From IMG/VR virus record IMGVR_UViG_3300006735_000075, positions 1 to 39,558 of that record: 39,558 nucleotides of DNA; one strand, given 5' to 3'. Position 1 is the stretch's first letter; each line of letters opens with the position of its first letter. Below are positions 16,716 to 25,454 of the stretch, piece by piece. The notes under the pieces were generated by a model. The model worked only from the letters and a program-made list of their open reading frames with translations, made no database searches and was not told the DNA's origin. The translations under genes and the position numbers were made by a program. This DNA comes from a virus.

Positions 16716-16850
16716 TTATATTGGGTTAAAATATTCTGGGCAAGGTAAATAAGAACACATTATACCATCTACGATAACTGAACCACTAGCATATGATCCA
16801 CTGATCATTGAAGGCTCATAGCATGTTTCACAAGTAATATTATATTCCAT
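16716..16850 (-). CDS. Small four-cysteine protein (44 aa), unknown
   Basis: A 44-aa product starting MEYNITCETCYEP and ending LPCPEYFNPI. Cys7 and Cys10 form a CxxC, and Cys32 and Cys37 a second pair (MCSYLPC), so a metal site or disulfides are possible. The ATG at 16850 overlaps the last 11 bases of the preceding LamG-like gene, which suggests translational coupling. It ends before the TATTTATA of the next fibre gene. No family is recognised. Confidence 0.6.
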   Translation of the reverse strand: MEYNITCETCYEPSMISGSYASGSVIVDGIMCSYLPCPEYFNPI

Positions 16851-17646
16851 ATCTTCCTTTAAATGAATTATGTATTTGTTTAAAATCAGTGTCGTCTAAT
16901 TGCTTATTAAAAAACATCCAATTATTATATTGACCACTAAATTCTCCATAACCGGTAGACCAACCACCCATTATAGGTAGTCTACTACCATTAGGTAAAG
17001 TAGTATTGGAGGAATCGGTATTAACTGTATAAGTACCTTGAGATACATTAACCCCATTTTTATAGATAGCAACTGTTAAAACATTAGTTGAAGATACATA
17101 AGCACTATACCCAGCTGAGCACCACTCATCAGTTAAAACTGGATGGTTAGAATTTGTTCTATGTGCTAAAGTACCTGATCCATCATTTCTATAAACTAAA
17201 ACACCAGGACCTCTTTGGCTTGTACCCCCACTAGCTATTGAAAATGAAACCCTACTTTCAAAACCCCCTAAATAAATATTTTGACCTGACTGCCCATCTG
17301 TTGTTCCTATTCCTCCCTTAAGAAAAACCATCCCAGACATTCCACCAGTTTGACCAGTTGCAAAAGCATCTTTATTGACATTTCCTCTCCAATTAGTATT
17401 AGCTGTTCCCGCTGCAAATTTTCTGTGAATATAATTTCTAGTTATTTCATAGTTAGTAGATGTAAAAGTAGAACTATCTGAAGCAGAAAAATATTCAGAA
17501 CCATCTTGTTGAGCTAAATTATATAGTTTAGTATCTGAAGCAATAGCAGTACCATCCCAACAATCAGGGTTAGCAGTGTCTACGTAATAGTACATATCAG
17601 CTAAATCAAAATCGTTAAATATTTTTGGTCCTCCTATTGATGCCAT
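16840..17646 (-). CDS. LamG/concanavalin-like adhesin protein C
   Basis: A 268-aa beta-sandwich-like protein, MASIGGPKIFNDFDLADMYY. The C-terminal half carries the lectin-like pattern: LTVAIYKNGVNVSQGTY, GGWSTGYGEFSGQYNNWMFF, then NKQLDDTDFKQIHNSF. The usual end of this family (RIYNRxLxxxEVxQNY) is altered to MFFNKQLDDTDFKQIHNS, so this is the most divergent of the three neighbours. It has no signal peptide, which suits cytoplasmic virion assembly. It probably binds a surface glycan at a fibre tip. Its start overlaps the stop of the 49-aa gene (TAATG). Confidence 0.7.
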   Translation of the reverse strand: MASIGGPKIFNDFDLADMYYYVDTANPDCWDGTAIASDTKLYNLAQQDGSEYFSASDSSTFTSTNYEITRNYIHRKFAAGTANTNWRGNVNKDAFATGQTGGMSGMVFLKGGIGTTDGQSGQNIYLGGFESRVSFSIASGGTSQRGPGVLVYRNDGSGTLAHRTNSNHPVLTDEWCSAGYSAYVSSTNVLTVAIYKNGVNVSQGTYTVNTDSSNTTLPNGSRLPIMGGWSTGYGEFSGQYNNWMFFNKQLDDTDFKQIHNSFKGRYGI

Positions 17647-17795
17647 TATACTATTCCTACTAAATTTAAAGTATTTATAAATTCCATTGCTTTGTCTTGT
17701 GTATCAAAAGAACTAGTTGAATGTATTAAATTACCGTCGTAATATATTACTTCGAATCCTGATTGTGTTTCGTTCATTTCTTTTAAATAATTCAT
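17646..17795 (-). CDS. Small protein (49 aa), unknown
   Basis: The product starts MNYLKEMNETQSGFEVIYYD and ends in FINTLNLVGIV, with a mixed beta/alpha look (EVIYYDGNLIHSTSS, then a helix DTQDKAMEFINTL). Start ATG 17795 is two bases after the stop of the LamG-like protein B gene, and its stop overlaps the start of LamG-like C as TAATG. The tight, two-sided coupling argues that it is a real gene. No family is recognised. Confidence 0.6.
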   Translation of the reverse strand: MNYLKEMNETQSGFEVIYYDGNLIHSTSSFDTQDKAMEFINTLNLVGIV

Positions 17796-17797
17796 TG

Positions 17798-18502
17798 CTA
17801 AAATCTTGTCTTAGTTGCATTATAGTTTTGAGTAACTTCGTTAGCATTTAAGGGTCTATTATATATTCGTATACTAGCTAATTCACCTACCATAGCCCAG
17901 CTAGAATCCCAGTTACCTACGAAAAATCTTCTAGTAGAACCTGCATTAGCTTGAGTAGAAGTTTGATGTAAACTACCATTTATATAAACCTTATGTTGAC
18001 TAGTATCACTATTATCATGAGTCGTAGAAACATTGTACCAAGTATCCATGGAAATACTGTAGTTACTTAATCCAGTACCGTAAATATAGTTACCTATATT
18101 AGACCCTCTAAAAGCTAAGTAGTGATTCCAATAGTAGTTCCAAATCCCTTCATAAAATGTTGTACCTGATTGCCAAGTACCGTAACCTGTTCTCATAAAC
18201 CATACATCAACTGTATATCCAGCTCCAGATGAAAAATCGAAAGGTCCACTATCTGTAGGAAATGTTCCATCTGCTATAGGTATCTGAATGTAAGTATTTC
18301 TATCTGCGCCAAAGCCAAAAGAGGCTGGATCAGAAGAGGGTATAGTAGTAGCATCGTTTATAAAACATCTTTGTGTGGAAACACCTCCTAATAAATTCAT
18401 ATAATAGTCATCACTAACTTGGGTAGGGCTTACTTTATGATAAGAACCGGCATCGATTACTCCTTCAAGTCCATCTATTACTATGTTTGCTCCTGTAAAC
18501 AT
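17798..18502 (-). CDS. LamG/concanavalin-like adhesin protein B
   Basis: A 234-aa protein, MFTGANIVIDGLEGVIDAGS. The C-terminus has the LamG signature: TWYNVSTTHDNSDTSQHKVYING, then GELASIRIYNRPLNANEVTQ and NYNATKTRF. It is a single carbohydrate-binding-like beta sandwich without enzyme motifs, likely a receptor-binding or fibre-tip component. It is paralogous to the genes on both sides; all three read MxxxxGPxIxxDGL-like or related at the N-terminus. It starts three bases after LamG-like A ends. Confidence 0.75.
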   Translation of the reverse strand: MFTGANIVIDGLEGVIDAGSYHKVSPTQVSDDYYMNLLGGVSTQRCFINDATTIPSSDPASFGFGADRNTYIQIPIADGTFPTDSGPFDFSSGAGYTVDVWFMRTGYGTWQSGTTFYEGIWNYYWNHYLAFRGSNIGNYIYGTGLSNYSISMDTWYNVSTTHDNSDTSQHKVYINGSLHQTSTQANAGSTRRFFVGNWDSSWAMVGELASIRIYNRPLNANEVTQNYNATKTRF

Positions 18503-18505
18503 ATT

Positions 18506-19279
18506 TTATAATTTAAATCTTGGTTTTAATGCGTTATAGTTTTGTAAAACTTCTGCATCAGTTAATCTTTTATTATATATTCTTGCTGTAAAATAAGTCC
18601 CTTGAAAATTCATACGATTATCTGTTCCACCACCAGCTGGGTAGTATAATGGGTCATCTCCATCATCATCAGGTTGTATTGGATCTCCTGCTAAATCAGT
18701 TTGACCTAATTTAACACCATTATTATAACCTATTACATTACCATCTCCGTTTGAATCATCAATGACAGTTAAAACAGTATGGTAAACATTACCAGCTGTA
18801 AAAGTAGTTGAAAAATCAGTATATTTAAGACCTTCATTAGGAGACCTATGGCAAAAAGTTAATTGTGATGAATTAAACTGCATTAAGTAATTTAATGTAC
18901 TAAAACCACCTTTAGCAATTAAAACATTTTCTAAACCGAAGTAAGTATCTGATGCAAAGCCTGAGGGTCTCCAAACACATTCTAATGAAAATGCAACATC
19001 ACCAGCTGTAGCATCAAATGTTACAGGTGAACTATTATTAATATTACTTGTACTAGTTCTAGTATTTGAAGATGTAGAAGTTCTAGTAATACCTCCATTA
19101 AAATCAGTAGTATAACTATCCCCAGTTATAGAGCCAAAACTGAGAATATCTCCATCAGCTACATTTTTAACTATATCACTAACTGAAGTACCACTACCTG
19201 GGTAGGATTTAGGTGAAGCATAATCTACTACCCAAACTAACCCATCTGTGACTATACCAGGTCCTCTTGAAAACGCCAT
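18506..19279 (-). CDS. LamG/concanavalin-like adhesin protein A
   Basis: A 257-aa protein, MAFSRGPGIVTDGLVWVVDY. The N-terminal 30 residues and the C-terminal FTARIYNKRLTDAEVLQNYN ending in KPRFKL are those of phage LamG-like domain proteins. A central stretch has VIDDSNGDGNVIGYNNGVKL, where Asp/Asn-rich residues may bind calcium. It likely recognises a surface polysaccharide. It follows the 28-aa cysteine-rich gene by 12 bases. Confidence 0.75.
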   Translation of the reverse strand: MAFSRGPGIVTDGLVWVVDYASPKSYPGSGTSVSDIVKNVADGDILSFGSITGDSYTTDFNGGITRTSTSSNTRTSTSNINNSSPVTFDATAGDVAFSLECVWRPSGFASDTYFGLENVLIAKGGFSTLNYLMQFNSSQLTFCHRSPNEGLKYTDFSTTFTAGNVYHTVLTVIDDSNGDGNVIGYNNGVKLGQTDLAGDPIQPDDDGDDPLYYPAGGGTDNRMNFQGTYFTARIYNKRLTDAEVLQNYNALKPRFKL

Positions 19280-19291
19280 TTGATAAATTAT

Positions 19292-19378
19292 TTAATTACA
19301 GCAACATTCACAATCACATAATGTTTTGCAGTCACATTCAGTACAGTTGCAACCCACAAATGTAATTTCTTCATCCAT
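19292..19378 (-). CDS. Cysteine-rich micropeptide (28 aa)
   Basis: ATG 19378 to TAA 19292-19294 encodes MDEEITFVGCNCTECDCKT followed by LCDCECCCN. Nine of 28 residues are cysteine (positions 10, 12, 15, 17, 21, 23, 25, 26, 27), with CxC and CxxC spacing like metallothioneins or small metal clusters. It fills the gap between the 1581-aa fibre gene (12 bases after its stop) and LamG-like A (12 bases before its start), in the same direction. A metal-binding or disulfide-linked role is inferred. Being very short, it needs proof of translation. Confidence 0.55.
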   Translation of the reverse strand: MDEEITFVGCNCTECDCKTLCDCECCCN

Positions 19379-19390
19379 ATTTATATTATT

Positions 19391-22300
19391 TTATAAACCT
19401 CTAACCAGAGTTTTAACCGTCCAGTTATCAGAAGTTGTTGTTGCTCTTAATCTTAAATCAGCTCCTGAGATATCAACTAATAAAGTTATATCAGAAGTAT
19501 CTCCTAAATCGTTTGTGGATGTTTCTGCAAATTCTACATTAGTACCGTCGTGGGTTGCAAAAACTGTTCCAGCTCTTAAATTTGTTCCATTTTTAATTAC
19601 AAAATCAAAGAAAGCTCCATCGTAACTTGCATGAGCTATTGAAGCTACTGTTTCTGTTCCTATATCTATATCTGTATTTTCTTGATAGGTAATAATACTA
19701 TCATCTATAGTCAAATCACCGGTAATGTCTAAAACTGAACCGTCAAAGGTTAAGTTGGCTTCACCAGTTACTGTTCCATCACCATCAGCTGTAATAACTC
19801 TATTGTTAGTATCTCCGGTTATTCCTAAAGCTCCGGTTGGTCCTTGAGCTCCACCTGATCCGGTTGGTCCTTGACTACCGCCCGTTCCAGTAGGTCCTTG
19901 AGAACCAGTAGAACCTGTTGGTCCAGTAGGACCTTGACTTCCCGTCGGTCCAGTAGATCCGGTAGGACCTTGACTTCCGGTAGCTCCAGTAGGTCCTTGA
20001 GAACCAGTAGGGCCTGTTGGTCCTGTTGGTCCTTGTGATCCAGTAGGTCCTGTCGGACCTGTTGGACCTTGACTTCCAGTAGCTCCAGTTGGTCCTTGAC
20101 TACCTGTTGGACCTGTTGGTCCTGTCGGACCTTGTGATCCAGTAGGTCCAGTTGGTCCAGTAGGACCTTGTGATCCGGTAGCACCTGTAGGGCCTTGACT
20201 TCCCGTAGGTCCTGTCGGTCCAGTAGGACCTTGAGAACCAGTTGGTCCTGTCGGACCTGTCGGTCCTTGACTACCTGTTGCTCCGGTAGGACCTTGACTT
20301 CCTGTCGGTCCGGTAGGTCCAGTCGGTCCTTGTGATCCGGTTGGTCCGGTAGGTCCGGTAGGACCTTGACTTCCAGTAGCTCCAGTAGGTCCTTGACTTC
20401 CGGTAGCTCCAGTTGGTCCTTGACTACCTGTTGGACCTGTTGGTCCAGTAGGACCTTGACTACCTGTTGGTCCGGTAGGTCCAGTTGGTCCTTGAGATCC
20501 GGTAGCACCTGTAGGGCCTTGACTTCCTGTTGGTCCTGTCGGTCCAGTAGGTCCTTGAGATCCTGTCGGACCTGTTGGTCCTGTCGGTCCTTGAGAACCA
20601 GTCGCTCCGGTAGGACCTTGACTTCCTGTCGGACCAGTTGGACCAGTTGGTCCTTGGCTACCTGTTGGTCCGGTAGGACCTTGACTACCTGTTGGACCTG
20701 TTGGACCTTGCGATCCTGTTGGACCTGTCGGTCCTTGTGATCCAGTAGGGCCTGTTGGACCTTGACTACCTGTTGGACCAGTTGGTCCTTGACTTCCAGT
20801 AGCTCCAGTAGGTCCTTGAGAACCAGTCGCACCTGTTGGACCTTGTGATCCAGTTGCTCCGGTAGAACCTTGCGATCCAGTAGGTCCTTGAGTTCCTGTT
20901 GGACCTTGTGATCCAGTACTACCTGTTGGTCCTTGAGATCCGGTACTACCTGTTGGTCCTTGAGGACCAGGTCTGCTATCTGCGTATGCTTTTACTGATT
21001 GTTGGGTTGGTATAAGTGTAGCACTATCAGAAGACATATTATCTTCATCTACAAAGCCTGTTATTGTAATCGTATCATCTGATAAAGAACCAAATGTTAC
21101 AGTACCACTACCGCTTATATCACCTGATGCAGTTATATGTCCTGCTGGGCCGTCTACAAAAACTGTAGAACTACCAAATTGTGCTTTACTAGCAAATATT
21201 GTAGCACTTGAGCTTATATTACCAGAAGCTGTTATGTGTGAGTTAGAAGATATACTTCCTCTTGCTCCTGTTGTAGCTAGACCTCCTGCTACTACAGTAA
21301 TACCTTCAGTACCTCCTACGGTAAATACTTCACCTCCTGCATAAACAGATATTTTATTGGCAGATTTTCTACCTATACCTGTATCTAGATCATTTTCAAA
21401 TGTGAATGATGGTCCACTTGCTTGTGATTCGTATTCAATAACTGGTGATGAACTGAATTGTCCAAATTTAGCTCGGGTATTATCAAAATGCATTTCTGCG
21501 GTCCCCCCAATTGAAATATCCATTCTATCAGTACCGTTGGTAGAATATATTCCAGTAAAGCCGCCGGCTGTTTGAAATCCTAAAGAAGGACGTGTAAAAG
21601 ATCCAGGAGTAGATGTTAAAATTTCTCCACTTGCACTTACATTGGCATTTATTACTACGTCTTTTTCAAATTCAACTCTTTCGTCACCACCATCGACTCT
21701 AAAGTATTCAGTTAAACCTCCAGATCCATCATCAGATATAAATTTAATATCCCCGTCATCTTGTCTATTTCTAATAGTAACATCACCCGTATAGTTATCA
21801 ATAAATGAATCAGCACTATTATGGAAGATTTGTAAATCATTACTTGATCCAAATGCACCTATTACACTATCGCTATGTTGAGAAGCGCTACTAAATATAA
21901 TTTTTTGAGAACTTCCATCTACTCTAAAATATTCTGCACTACCACCTAAACCATCATCTGATTTAAAGATAATATCTTTATCATTAACTTGATTTTCTAT
22001 AATTAAGTCACCTACTAATGAATTCTGTATATAAGAATTAGAAGCATCGTGATAAAGAATTAAATCTCCTCCTGTACCAAATCTAGCTGCAACACCGTCA
22101 TTAAAATACATTCCCATAGCGGATGATACAGTTATGGCTCTTGCGCTTCCATCTAATCTAAAGTATTCTGAACTTCCTGAGGTAAATATGATATCGGCGC
22201 CAGCAGTATCGTTCTTAATAGTTAAATTACCTTCAGTCTCTCTTATTGTTCCGTCAGTACCATCATGAAATATTTGTAAATCTCCTCCTCCACCGATTTT

Positions 22301-24136
22301 TAATTTAGTATCGTCGAGTAATTTTAATTCTTTCGAAACAATTATCTGACCAGCACCACCGTCAAATCTCAAATATTGTGTACTACCGGAATTAAATCTA
22401 ATATCACCAGTAGCAGTGGATGTTTTTATAACAAGGTTACCGTTAGTACTATCAATTTCAGAATCACTACCATCATGAGATATTTGTAAATCATTCCCGC
22501 CACCTACGTTAATATTAACATTATCTAAAACTTTTAAAGGTTTAGAGTAAATAGTCCCAACAGCTCCACCATCAACTCTAAAATATTCCGCTACGTCGCC
22601 TGAACCATCATCTGATTGAAATATAATATCTCCGTCATCTTGGAAATTTATAAATCTAACATCACCAGTAGTATTTTGTATTCTACTTGTTGTTCCGTCG
22701 TGGTAAATATTAAGATCATTACCAGTACCAAATCTAGCTCTTACATTATCTTCTAAATCTAAAGAACCTGAAATATTAATAGATCCTGTAAATGAATGTA
22801 TATCGTCTATTGAATCTCCAAACTTAGTAGAACCTGATTGGAATACTATTGAAGATGATACTAATTCAGTATGAAATTCTTGGGCTGTAACACTTCCTTC
22901 TACGGTCAGGTCTCCTGTTACTTCTAAAGTAGAACCATCAAAAGTTAAATTTCCTTCACCTTGAAATGGTTCTGAGGAGTTACCTGTAGCTGTTACTACT
23001 CTATTATTAGTATTACCTGAAATAGAAGTAGAAGCATTAGCTCCTTGTGGTCCTGTTGGACCTTGAGATCCAGTACTACCTGTAGGTCCTTGAGATCCGG
23101 TAGCACCAGTAGGTCCTTGACTTCCGGTTGCTCCAGTTGGGCCTTGGCTACCTGTTGGACCTGTTGGTCCTTGACTACCTGTTGGACCTGTTGGTCCTTG
23201 TGATCCAGTTGGACCTGTTGGTCCTTGGCTACCTGTTGGTCCGGTAGGACCTTGACTACCTGTTGGACCTGTTGGTCCTTGTGATCCAGTTGGACCAGTT
23301 GGTCCTTGTGATCCAGTGGCTCCTGTAGGACCTTGACTCCCGGTTGCACCGGTAGGACCTTGTGATCCCGTAGCGCCAGTTGGACCTTGTGATCCAGTTG
23401 GTCCTTGGGTACCAGTCGGTCCTTGAGAACCTGTTGATCCAGTAGGGCCTTGAGGTCCTGTTGCACCTGTAGGGCCTTGTGGTCCAGGTCTAGTATCTGC
23501 GTATGCTTTAACTGATTGTTGTGTAGGAATAAGTGTAGCACTATTCGAAGACATATCATCTTCGTCTACAAAGCCTGTTACTGTAATTGTACCATCTGAT
23601 AAAGAACCGTAAGTAATGGTTCCGCTACCACTTATAATAGAAGCTGTAACTGGTCTATTTAAAGAAATTCCTATATGGTCTGTATTAGGACTTGCACCTA
23701 TTTCTAGTATACCGTTACTTTCATAAAAAGTAGGTTTACCACCTAGAGAAAGAATTGTAAAACCTGAATTAGCATCATTACCATGAGCATTAAATTCATC
23801 ACCAAAAAAGTTTGTATCTACACTTCCTGATATATTTCCGGCTACTTCTAAATTACCTGATGCTGTTATATGGTTAGCTATAAAATTAGCGCTAGAACTT
23901 ACATTTTTACTTATCGTAATTAAATCAGTAGTGCCTTCAGTTAGTTCTATAAAATTAGAGCCTCCTGCTTTGAGGATAATTTTATCGTCTGTAAATTTTA
24001 TTTTGGTATTGCTATCTCCGTGATGTATTATCTCATCTTTAACGTATAAGTTAGAAGCACTTATATTGTTAGTTACATCAAGAGAGTTTAGCGTAGCGTC
24101 AGAGCCACTTACTATAAGTTTTTTCCAGTTCGGCAT
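19391..24136 (-). CDS. Giant collagen-like tail fibre (1581 aa)
   Basis: The protein starts [20 protein letters not shown], the N-terminal anchor shared with the 324-aa neighbour. Domain order: head (1-125); a tip-like module with [18 protein letters not shown] (about 125-185); a VKAYAD linker; Gly-X-Y block 1 (218-366); a [15 protein letters not shown] linker; five tandem beta modules of about 63 aa (about 464-826), each with [10 protein letters not shown] and EYFRVDG; further beta modules; a second VKAYAD linker; Gly-X-Y block 2 (1057-1436); and a C-terminal domain ending TVKTLVRGL. It is expected to be a trimeric fibre or whisker that touches the cell surface. The two KAYAD-collagen-linker units point to internal duplication. 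The 66-base leader after the TATTTATA motif is unusually GC-rich. The role as receptor-binding fibre is inferred from architecture. Confidence 0.88.
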   Translation of the reverse strand: MPNWKKLIVSGSDATLNSLDVTNNISASNLYVKDEIIHHGDSNTKIKFTDDKIILKAGGSNFIELTEGTTDLITISKNVSSSANFIANHITASGNLEVAGNISGSVDTNFFGDEFNAHGNDANSGFTILSLGGKPTFYESNGILEIGASPNTDHIGISLNRPVTASIISGSGTITYGSLSDGTITVTGFVDEDDMSSNSATLIPTQQSVKAYADTRPGPQGPTGATGPQGPTGSTGSQGPTGTQGPTGSQGPTGATGSQGPTGATGSQGPTGATGSQGPTGPTGSQGPTGPTGSQGPTGPTGSQGPTGPTGSQGPTGPTGSQGPTGPTGSQGPTGATGSQGPTGATGSQGPTGSTGSQGPTGPQGANASTSISGNTNNRVVTATGNSSEPFQGEGNLTFDGSTLEVTGDLTVEGSVTAQEFHTELVSSSIVFQSGSTKFGDSIDDIHSFTGSINISGSLDLEDNVRARFGTGNDLNIYHDGTTSRIQNTTGDVRFINFQDDGDIIFQSDDGSGDVAEYFRVDGGAVGTIYSKPLKVLDNVNINVGGGNDLQISHDGSDSEIDSTNGNLVIKTSTATGDIRFNSGSTQYLRFDGGAGQIIVSKELKLLDDTKLKIGGGGDLQIFHDGTDGTIRETEGNLTIKNDTAGADIIFTSGSSEYFRLDGSARAITVSSAMGMYFNDGVAARFGTGGDLILYHDASNSYIQNSLVGDLIIENQVNDKDIIFKSDDGLGGSAEYFRVDGSSQKIIFSSASQHSDSVIGAFGSSNDLQIFHNSADSFIDNYTGDVTIRNRQDDGDIKFISDDGSGGLTEYFRVDGGDERVEFEKDVVINANVSASGEILTSTPGSFTRPSLGFQTAGGFTGIYSTNGTDRMDISIGGTAEMHFDNTRAKFGQFSSSPVIEYESQASGPSFTFENDLDTGIGRKSANKISVYAGGEVFTVGGTEGITVVAGGLATTGARGSISSNSHITASGNISSSATIFASKAQFGSSTVFVDGPAGHITASGDISGSGTVTFGSLSDDTITITGFVDEDNMSSDSATLIPTQQSVKAYADSRPGPQGPTGSTGSQGPTGSTGSQGPTGTQGPTGSQGSTGATGSQGPTGATGSQGPTGATGSQGPTGPTGSQGPTGPTGSQGPTGPTGSQGPTGPTGSQGPTGPTGSQGPTGPTGPTGSQGPTGATGSQGPTGPTGPTGSQGPTGPTGPTGSQGPTGATGSQGPTGPTGPTGSQGPTGPTGPTGSQGPTGATGSQGPTGATGSQGPTGPTGPTGSQGPTGPTGPTGSQGPTGATGSQGPTGPTGPTGSQGPTGPTGPTGSQGPTGATGSQGPTGPTGPTGSQGPTGPTGPTGSQGPTGATGSQGPTGPTGPTGSQGPTGPTGPTGSQGPTGATGSQGPTGSTGPTGSQGPTGPTGSTGSQGPTGTGGSQGPTGSGGAQGPTGALGITGDTNNRVITADGDGTVTGEANLTFDGSVLDITGDLTIDDSIITYQENTDIDIGTETVASIAHASYDGAFFDFVIKNGTNLRAGTVFATHDGTNVEFAETSTNDLGDTSDITLLVDISGADLRLRATTTSDNWTVKTLVRGL
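19829..20968 (-). repeat. Collagen-like Gly-X-Y block 2 (380 residues) of the 1581-aa fibre
   Basis: Residues 1057-1436, mostly GPT, GSQ and GAT triplets, ending [13 protein letters not shown]. The repeated higher-order unit is [13 protein letters not shown]-like, alternating with GPTGATGSQ. Confidence 0.95.
21660..22745 (-). repeat. Five tandem ~63-residue beta modules in the giant fibre
   Basis: Five successive copies of a module that begins (F/V/I)G(T/G)GxDLxIxHDxxxSxI, continues with G(D/N)LxIxN and ends with EYFR(V/L)DG. Copies differ clearly, so this is an ancient protein-level duplication with little DNA identity by eye. Boundaries are approximate. Confidence 0.75.
23039..23485 (-). 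repeat. Collagen-like Gly-X-Y block 1 (149 residues) of the 1581-aa fibre
   Basis: Residues 218-366, from [10 protein letters not shown] to [10 protein letters not shown]. It shares its flanking linkers with block 2. Confidence 0.95.
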
Positions 24137-24202
24137 ATCTAATTTTATTACGGTTGGTTACAGGACTACCTGCCCACTTCCCTTACGGGCCAATAATATA
24201 GT

Positions 24203-24210
24203 TATAAATA
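24203..24210 (-). promoter_or_regulatory. Putative late promoter (TATTTATA) for the giant fibre
   Basis: TATTTATAACTATATT on the coding strand, 66 bases before ATG 24136 and directly after the hairpin terminator at 24213-24231. Confidence 0.5.
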
Positions 24211-24212
24211 GC

Positions 24213-24231
24213 AAAAGGTCCCAAAGGACCT
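24213..24231 (-). terminator. Hairpin terminator after 55-aa gene
   Basis: AGGTCC, loop TTTG, GGACCT and then TTTGC on the minus strand. It lies five bases after the stop codon of the 55-aa gene. Confidence 0.6.
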
Positions 24232-24236
24232 AGTAC

Positions 24237-24404
24237 TTATTTTATTGCTTTAATATGATCTGTTATCTTTTTAAATACTGTGAAGAATATTTCAAATTCA
24301 TTACCTTTGAAATCTGCTGTTCTTAATTTAGCAAGAATAAATTCTGCTTCTTTTTTTGTAAGACCCTCATCTTTCTTAGGTTTTATTTTTTCTATTAATC
24401 CCAT
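24237..24404 (-). CDS. Small helical protein (55 aa), unknown
   Basis: The product starts MGLIEKIKPKKDEGLTKKEA and continues FILAKLRTADFKGNEFEIFF to a basic helix ending in HIKAIK. It is amphipathic and basic, with no signal peptide. It lies between the 324-aa fibre gene and the giant fibre gene, with TATTTATA 44 bases upstream (inside the end of the previous gene) and its own terminator. Location suggests a chaperone or connector for the fibres, but I recognise no family. Confidence 0.65.
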   Translation of the reverse strand: MGLIEKIKPKKDEGLTKKEAEFILAKLRTADFKGNEFEIFFTVFKKITDHIKAIK

Positions 24405-24439
24405 AAACTTTTTTTTGATAAAACTATTTTTAAATTATA

Positions 24440-25414
24440 CTATACATATATAAATATTTCTCCAGCTTCTATTCTTATATTACCGTAATGATCAGCTAAT
24501 GAACCTGATGCATCTTCTAATGAACCAGAAAATACACCACCTACATAATAAGCAGGAGATGCTCCATTACCTTGGCTAGCTCCAAAATTATGTCCTACAG
24601 CTAACCTTCCATCATTACCATTAAAATCACCATTCCAAAATATAGCTGAACCTGAATGAGCTGTACCACCTGATCCACCAAATATAATACCAGATTCATC
24701 ACCTACCGAACTAGAACCTGAGTTAAGAAGTATAAATTTATCTTCTATATCTAGATTAGTAACATTAAGTTGTGTTGTAGTACCTGATACGGTTAAATTA
24801 CCTCCTACATATGCATTGTTAGTTACAGTTAAACCGCTAAACGTAGGTGAATCGCCAGTTTGTAATTGTAAATCGTGTGTTATACCATTAATACTTATAG
24901 AACCTTGACTTGGAACTGATATAGAACCTGAAACTGTTCCTGTAGGTAGTAGTGCGTCTATATCACCGGTAGTAACTGTACCGACTGTTGTAATAGCAGA
25001 TTGTAAGAAGTGTTCTCCAGCTACAAAGTTAGTAGTTGAATCATGATCGATTTGTGCTGAAGCTGAAACTAAACCGGACGGCAAAATAGCTGTTACGTTA
25101 CCAGATGTTACAGTACCTAATGTAGTAAGATCACCAGTAGTAGAGTTAATATCTACTTGACTTGAGCCTGATATTAATCCACCTGTTAAGCTAAAAGTTA
25201 AAGTATCGTTACCTGCTGAACCTGATATGTTAATTTCATTACTTCCTGTAGCGAAAGTTAACTGGCCGTTTTGATTGTCAGCTATAAGATGAACACCGCC
25301 TATTGAAGCAGATACAAATGCGGTTTGAGCTGTTACAGATGTTAAGTACCCAGCGTCATTTGTTAATTGAGATATATTAGACCCTGATACTATTAATTTT
25401 TTCCACTTTGCCAT
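24440..25414 (-). CDS. Short tail fibre-type protein (324 aa)
   Basis: The N-terminus [20 protein letters not shown] repeats the anchor of the 1581-aa fibre (WKKLIVSGS), so both probably bind the same virion site. The rest is Ser/Thr/Gly-rich beta structure with repeats of the kind LPSGLVSASAQIDHDSTTN, LLPTGTVSGSISV and a C-terminal GNIRIEAGEIFIYV. It has no collagen block. It is likely a short fibre, a fibre base or a whisker. Its TATTTATA lies 28 bases upstream. No frameshift is seen. Confidence 0.7.
   Translation of the reverse strand: MAKWKKLIVSGSNISQLTNDAGYLTSVTAQTAFVSASIGGVHLIADNQNGQLTFATGSNEINISGSAGNDTLTFSLTGGLISGSSQVDINSTTGDLTTLGTVTSGNVTAILPSGLVSASAQIDHDSTTNFVAGEHFLQSAITTVGTVTTGDIDALLPTGTVSGSISVPSQGSISINGITHDLQLQTGDSPTFSGLTVTNNAYVGGNLTVSGTTTQLNVTNLDIEDKFILLNSGSSSVGDESGIIFGGSGGTAHSGSAIFWNGDFNGNDGRLAVGHNFGASQGNGASPAYYVGGVFSGSLEDASGSLADHYGNIRIEAGEIFIYV
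24449..24456 (-). promoter_or_regulatory. Putative late promoter (TATTTATA) for the 55-aa gene
   Basis: TATTTATATATG on the coding strand, 44 bases before ATG 24404. It is the only copy of this motif seen inside a coding region, in the last codons (IFIYV) of the 324-aa gene. Confidence 0.4.
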
Positions 25415-25442
25415 GTCTATACAAAAATTTTAATTGTTTTAT

Positions 25443-25450
25443 TATAAATA
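25443..25450 (-). promoter_or_regulatory. Putative late promoter (TATTTATA) for the 324-aa fibre
   Basis: TATTTATAATAAAAC on the coding strand, 28 bases before ATG 25414. Confidence 0.5.
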
Positions 25451-25454
25451 TTAG

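Noticed and set aside
16840-19279. Diversity-generating retroelement acting on the LamG-like genes
   Set aside because: No reverse transcriptase gene and no template/variable repeat pair were seen in the window.
19378-19385. TATAAATA on the sense strand next to the 28-aa peptide start
   Set aside because: It touches the start codon itself, so it cannot serve as promoter for that gene; a chance match in A/T-rich DNA is more likely.
14540-20968. Regular short repeats that could be taken for a CRISPR array or a satellite
   Set aside because: They are in-frame Gly-X-Y codons inside two intact fibre genes with varied codon use; there are no constant repeats with unique spacers.
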